A stretch of DNA of 64,000 nt from Rhopalosiphum padi (lineage: Eukaryota; Arthropoda; Insecta; Hemiptera; Aphididae): positions 43,798,748 through 43,862,747 of the forward strand of contig NC_083599.1 in the NCBI RefSeq assembly GCF_020882245.1, given 5' to 3'. Below are positions 61,471-64,000 of the stretch, piece by piece. Under the pieces are notes generated by a model. It saw only the letters and a list, made by a program, of their open reading frames with translations. It made no database searches and had not been told where the DNA came from. Each line of letters starts with the position of its first letter. Positions within the stretch are counted from its first letter, which is position 1. The position numbers and the translations under genes were made by a program.

Positions 61471-63266
61471 AAATGTTAGTATAGGTAAGTCAATTTCAAT
61501 AAAAAAAAACCGTTAAGTTTCTTATACATTATTTAATATTAAAAAAAAATATAAAATAGGTATGTAAATCCTAACAATATTTGTTTATAGAAAATGATGA
61601 TGATAAAATATATACTAAAAATTGATAAATTTAAAATTTAAATCGAGAATTATTAAACAAATGTTTATTGACTCTGATTTCTCTTATTGTCTATTGACTT
61701 TCCAAACGCATGTTTTAATAATTATAATATTTTATTATTTACTTATAACTAATTTTAAAATGAAAAACATAAACCATCAAACATAACAGATAATGTTGTT
61801 AACTTTAAATCTTATTATAGGTAAATTAATTATATTATTAAAATATTTAAAACTAATTAAACTAAACGTGAACTTAAACCTAAACCTAAATTATCTACGT
61901 TACGTGTTTGTAAGACGGAGACAATAAATTCGAGTGTGTCTTCAATTACTGTTCTTAATCAACATACTTGATAATTAAATATTAAATAGATTTTCAATAT
62001 ACTTATATAATTCCAGATGCAGATTTTAAAGCTAACAATCATAAATACTACTTATAGTATAGAGCTATAGAGGGATGGAGTATATAAGGTATATACTATA
62101 TATTTTCATTGGTTACTTATTTGAACTTTGTAAAAATTATTTTTTCATAATCTAAAAATAATATGTTAATTTCTAAAAAATGTAAATATTTCTTTAATAA
62201 ATTCTAAAAAAACTAAAAGAAAAATCTTTTTTAATTTAAAATCGTATCTTGCAATAATCTAAAATACAAATTGGTTTATTTTAAATAATAGATTTAGTGT
62301 ACCTATCCCATTGGATAAACATTGGAACCATCAAAACATTTGCTAATGCAACACTCTAAACAGTTAGTCTTCTGTATTATGATTATTGACATAGTGATAG
62401 TTGATGACCTGTGAAGGCTCGCGGTAATGTGTAGTCTAACATAAGGCGTACAGTACAAAAAAAATACATAATTTAGTTTTTTTGGCTTTATGGAATATGA
62501 TGTATCAGTACCCTTCGAGTTATGATATTAATACAGCTAGCATTCAAAAAGTTCCAAAAGTTTGAATTCGTCACTTTTAAAATAACACGATATCTGCAGC
62601 TAAAGGAGAAAGTAGACGCATAATATACATTTCAATACGAGAAATCATTTATTTATATGTATTTGTACATATAGGTACCTATCACATATGCGGTGTATCG
62701 ATCCAAATAACCTTTCGTTTTATGGTAGGTACTTTTTTTGGTTTGTATGTACGTACCTATTAATATTAGGATTGGTCACGTTTATTACGAGCAATAAGGA
62801 GCATTATATTTAATTACCTACCTAACATTTTATAATCGTGCAGCTCTCTAGACCCGTCGTGAAACAACTTTTGACTTAAACAGATATATGCACAATATAG
62901 CTACAAGTATATATTATATAGGTACATATGTACATAACAGCACTGCTCCGTAGATACGAAAGATCGCGACCGGAAGGTCCGATAATAATGCAGCACACGT
63001 GGTTGTGAATAAATCATTCGACCGGGTATATTATAATATTATAACGACTTTAGGACTGGGCAACATAACACTCAGCAACCGGTTCACTAAATTATATAGC
63101 CAACGAGTTGCAGTTTATAATATTATGGTAGTGACTAGTGCATTTTATAGACACAATTCGATGCGATAATCCATAAGACAATATCTGTGCCTAAAAATTC
63201 TTAAATATACCTACTGAAATAATATTTATCAAGTATAGAAATAACAGAATTATTCGTGTAATATAA

Positions 63267-63442
63267 TTGCAATCCATTAATATAAAATTGAGTTCTTACA
63301 TTTTTTTAAATATTATCATTAAATCTCATGGTGCATCATTTGTCCATCATTATGTTGCCGTACTGAGCACAATATTGAGATCAAGCCAGCTAGTGTATAA
63401 TATCAAACAACAGCTGCAGAGTAAAAAGCGTAGGGTAAGCAA
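63267..63442 (+). other. Possible exon with good donor site, identity unknown
   Basis: An open frame from ATG 63,267 reads into HGASFVHHYVAVLSTILRSS, NIKQQLQSKKRR and meets AGGGTAAGC, a good splice donor, with the junction near 63,434. The second half is more GC-rich than the neighbourhood and looks protein-like. No family was recognised and no partner exon is visible before the window ends. Confidence 0.2.
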
Positions 63443-64000
63443 ACGTTCCTGGTAATAACAATTTACGGCCGAATATTAAAATCAATCATGATAATGTTTT
63501 TTATATAATATTGTTTATTAATTTATTTTAATGTTTCTATTTCTTACGTGTTTATTCACCTAACCCATATTGTTCTATTGAACTATTATAGATATAGTCA
63601 GAAAAAAATAGAAAAATATTTGTGAAGGGGAGCTGAAGCCCCCATAATGATTTATTAACCAGTAGGCAGTATTCCTCAGAAGTTTTCATATTCTACATCC
63701 GTCTACTGAACAATATTGAAAACATAAGAAAAAGATATTTTTTGTATACTCCATTTATGATTTATTTATGCATTATACATTTATACATAATGTGTATTAT
63801 CTTTGGAAAGGGATCGAGCGAACTAAAACGACTATAGTTTGAGGAAAATGTATTGATCAACGACAGCAGCATGCTATGTAGTATTATTATTTATTAAAAT
63901 AGTTAAACAAAAACTTATAATGTTTAATGAATTTCGTCAAAATTAAACTTTAAATGTTTATAAAAAAATATTGCAACTATGTATTTTTGATATTTTTTTA

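Larger units (their letters stand above)
57806..63260. other. AT-rich DNA without a supported gene
   Basis: The longest open frame in the window (127 codons, 59,324-59,707) lies here, but its residues show no known domain and it falls inside a stretch bracketed by inverted GGTTATTTTTTCAC-like repeats (59,159-59,180 and 59,583-59,604), so it is probably an accident. A GCAGCAGCAGCGCGTGCGACG patch lies at 58,020. A diverged copy of the dispersed repeat seen at 45.2 kb is at about 61,200-61,470. Confidence 0.45.

Overview
This window is AT-rich eukaryotic nuclear DNA, almost certainly from an aphid. The base composition, the very frequent TAGGTA / GGTACCTA words, the short exons in long AT-rich introns with GT..AG junctions, and the many small terminal-inverted-repeat (TIR) elements all fit an aphid genome. 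There is no bacterial gene organisation, rRNA or CRISPR array. Only two genes can be assembled with confidence, both on the + strand. Most of the remaining DNA is intron, intergenic sequence and transposon debris.

1-8,300: the last four recognisable coding exons of a dyschronic/whirlin-type PDZ scaffold gene. They encode a complete C-terminal PDZ domain and a stop at 8207-8209; the gene begins to the left of the window. Its introns hold a non-LTR retrotransposon fragment, a perfect 17-bp-stem palindrome, and a hAT-type miniature element nested in a larger degraded element.

8,300-13,100: intergenic. 13,224-21,756: a complete seven-exon ACBD4/5-type gene of 295 residues, with an acyl-CoA-binding domain, a FFAT-like VAP-binding motif, a coiled coil and a C-terminal tail anchor. 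It is a predicted peroxisomal acyl-CoA-binding tether to the endoplasmic reticulum. Its 5 kb first intron carries two elaborate foldback elements and a 40-bp perfect palindrome. Failure to splice intron 2 would give a 90-residue ACBP-like protein followed at once by AATAAA.

21,757-30,270: mostly non-coding. At 25,789-25,937 lies a candidate terminal exon encoding a segment very like the BH3 helix of Bim, with a downstream hydrophobic stretch placed as in Bmf. This is the best candidate in the window for something undescribed: a possible insect BH3-only cell-death gene. It rests on a short motif and no upstream exon was found.

30,270-32,540: a cluster of DNA transposons: a foldback Tc1/mariner-superfamily remnant, and two hAT-type TIR elements. 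32,540-64,000: no confident gene. It contains two CpG-richer promoter-like islands (about 40.3-40.5 kb and 46.5-46.8 kb), a MULE remnant with TIRs, a likely 9-bp duplication and a related empty site 3 kb away, a 6.6 kb-spaced inverted repeat, several small TIR elements, a strong RNA-like hairpin at 50.9 kb, and microsatellites. All identifications are from reading the sequence. No database search was run.
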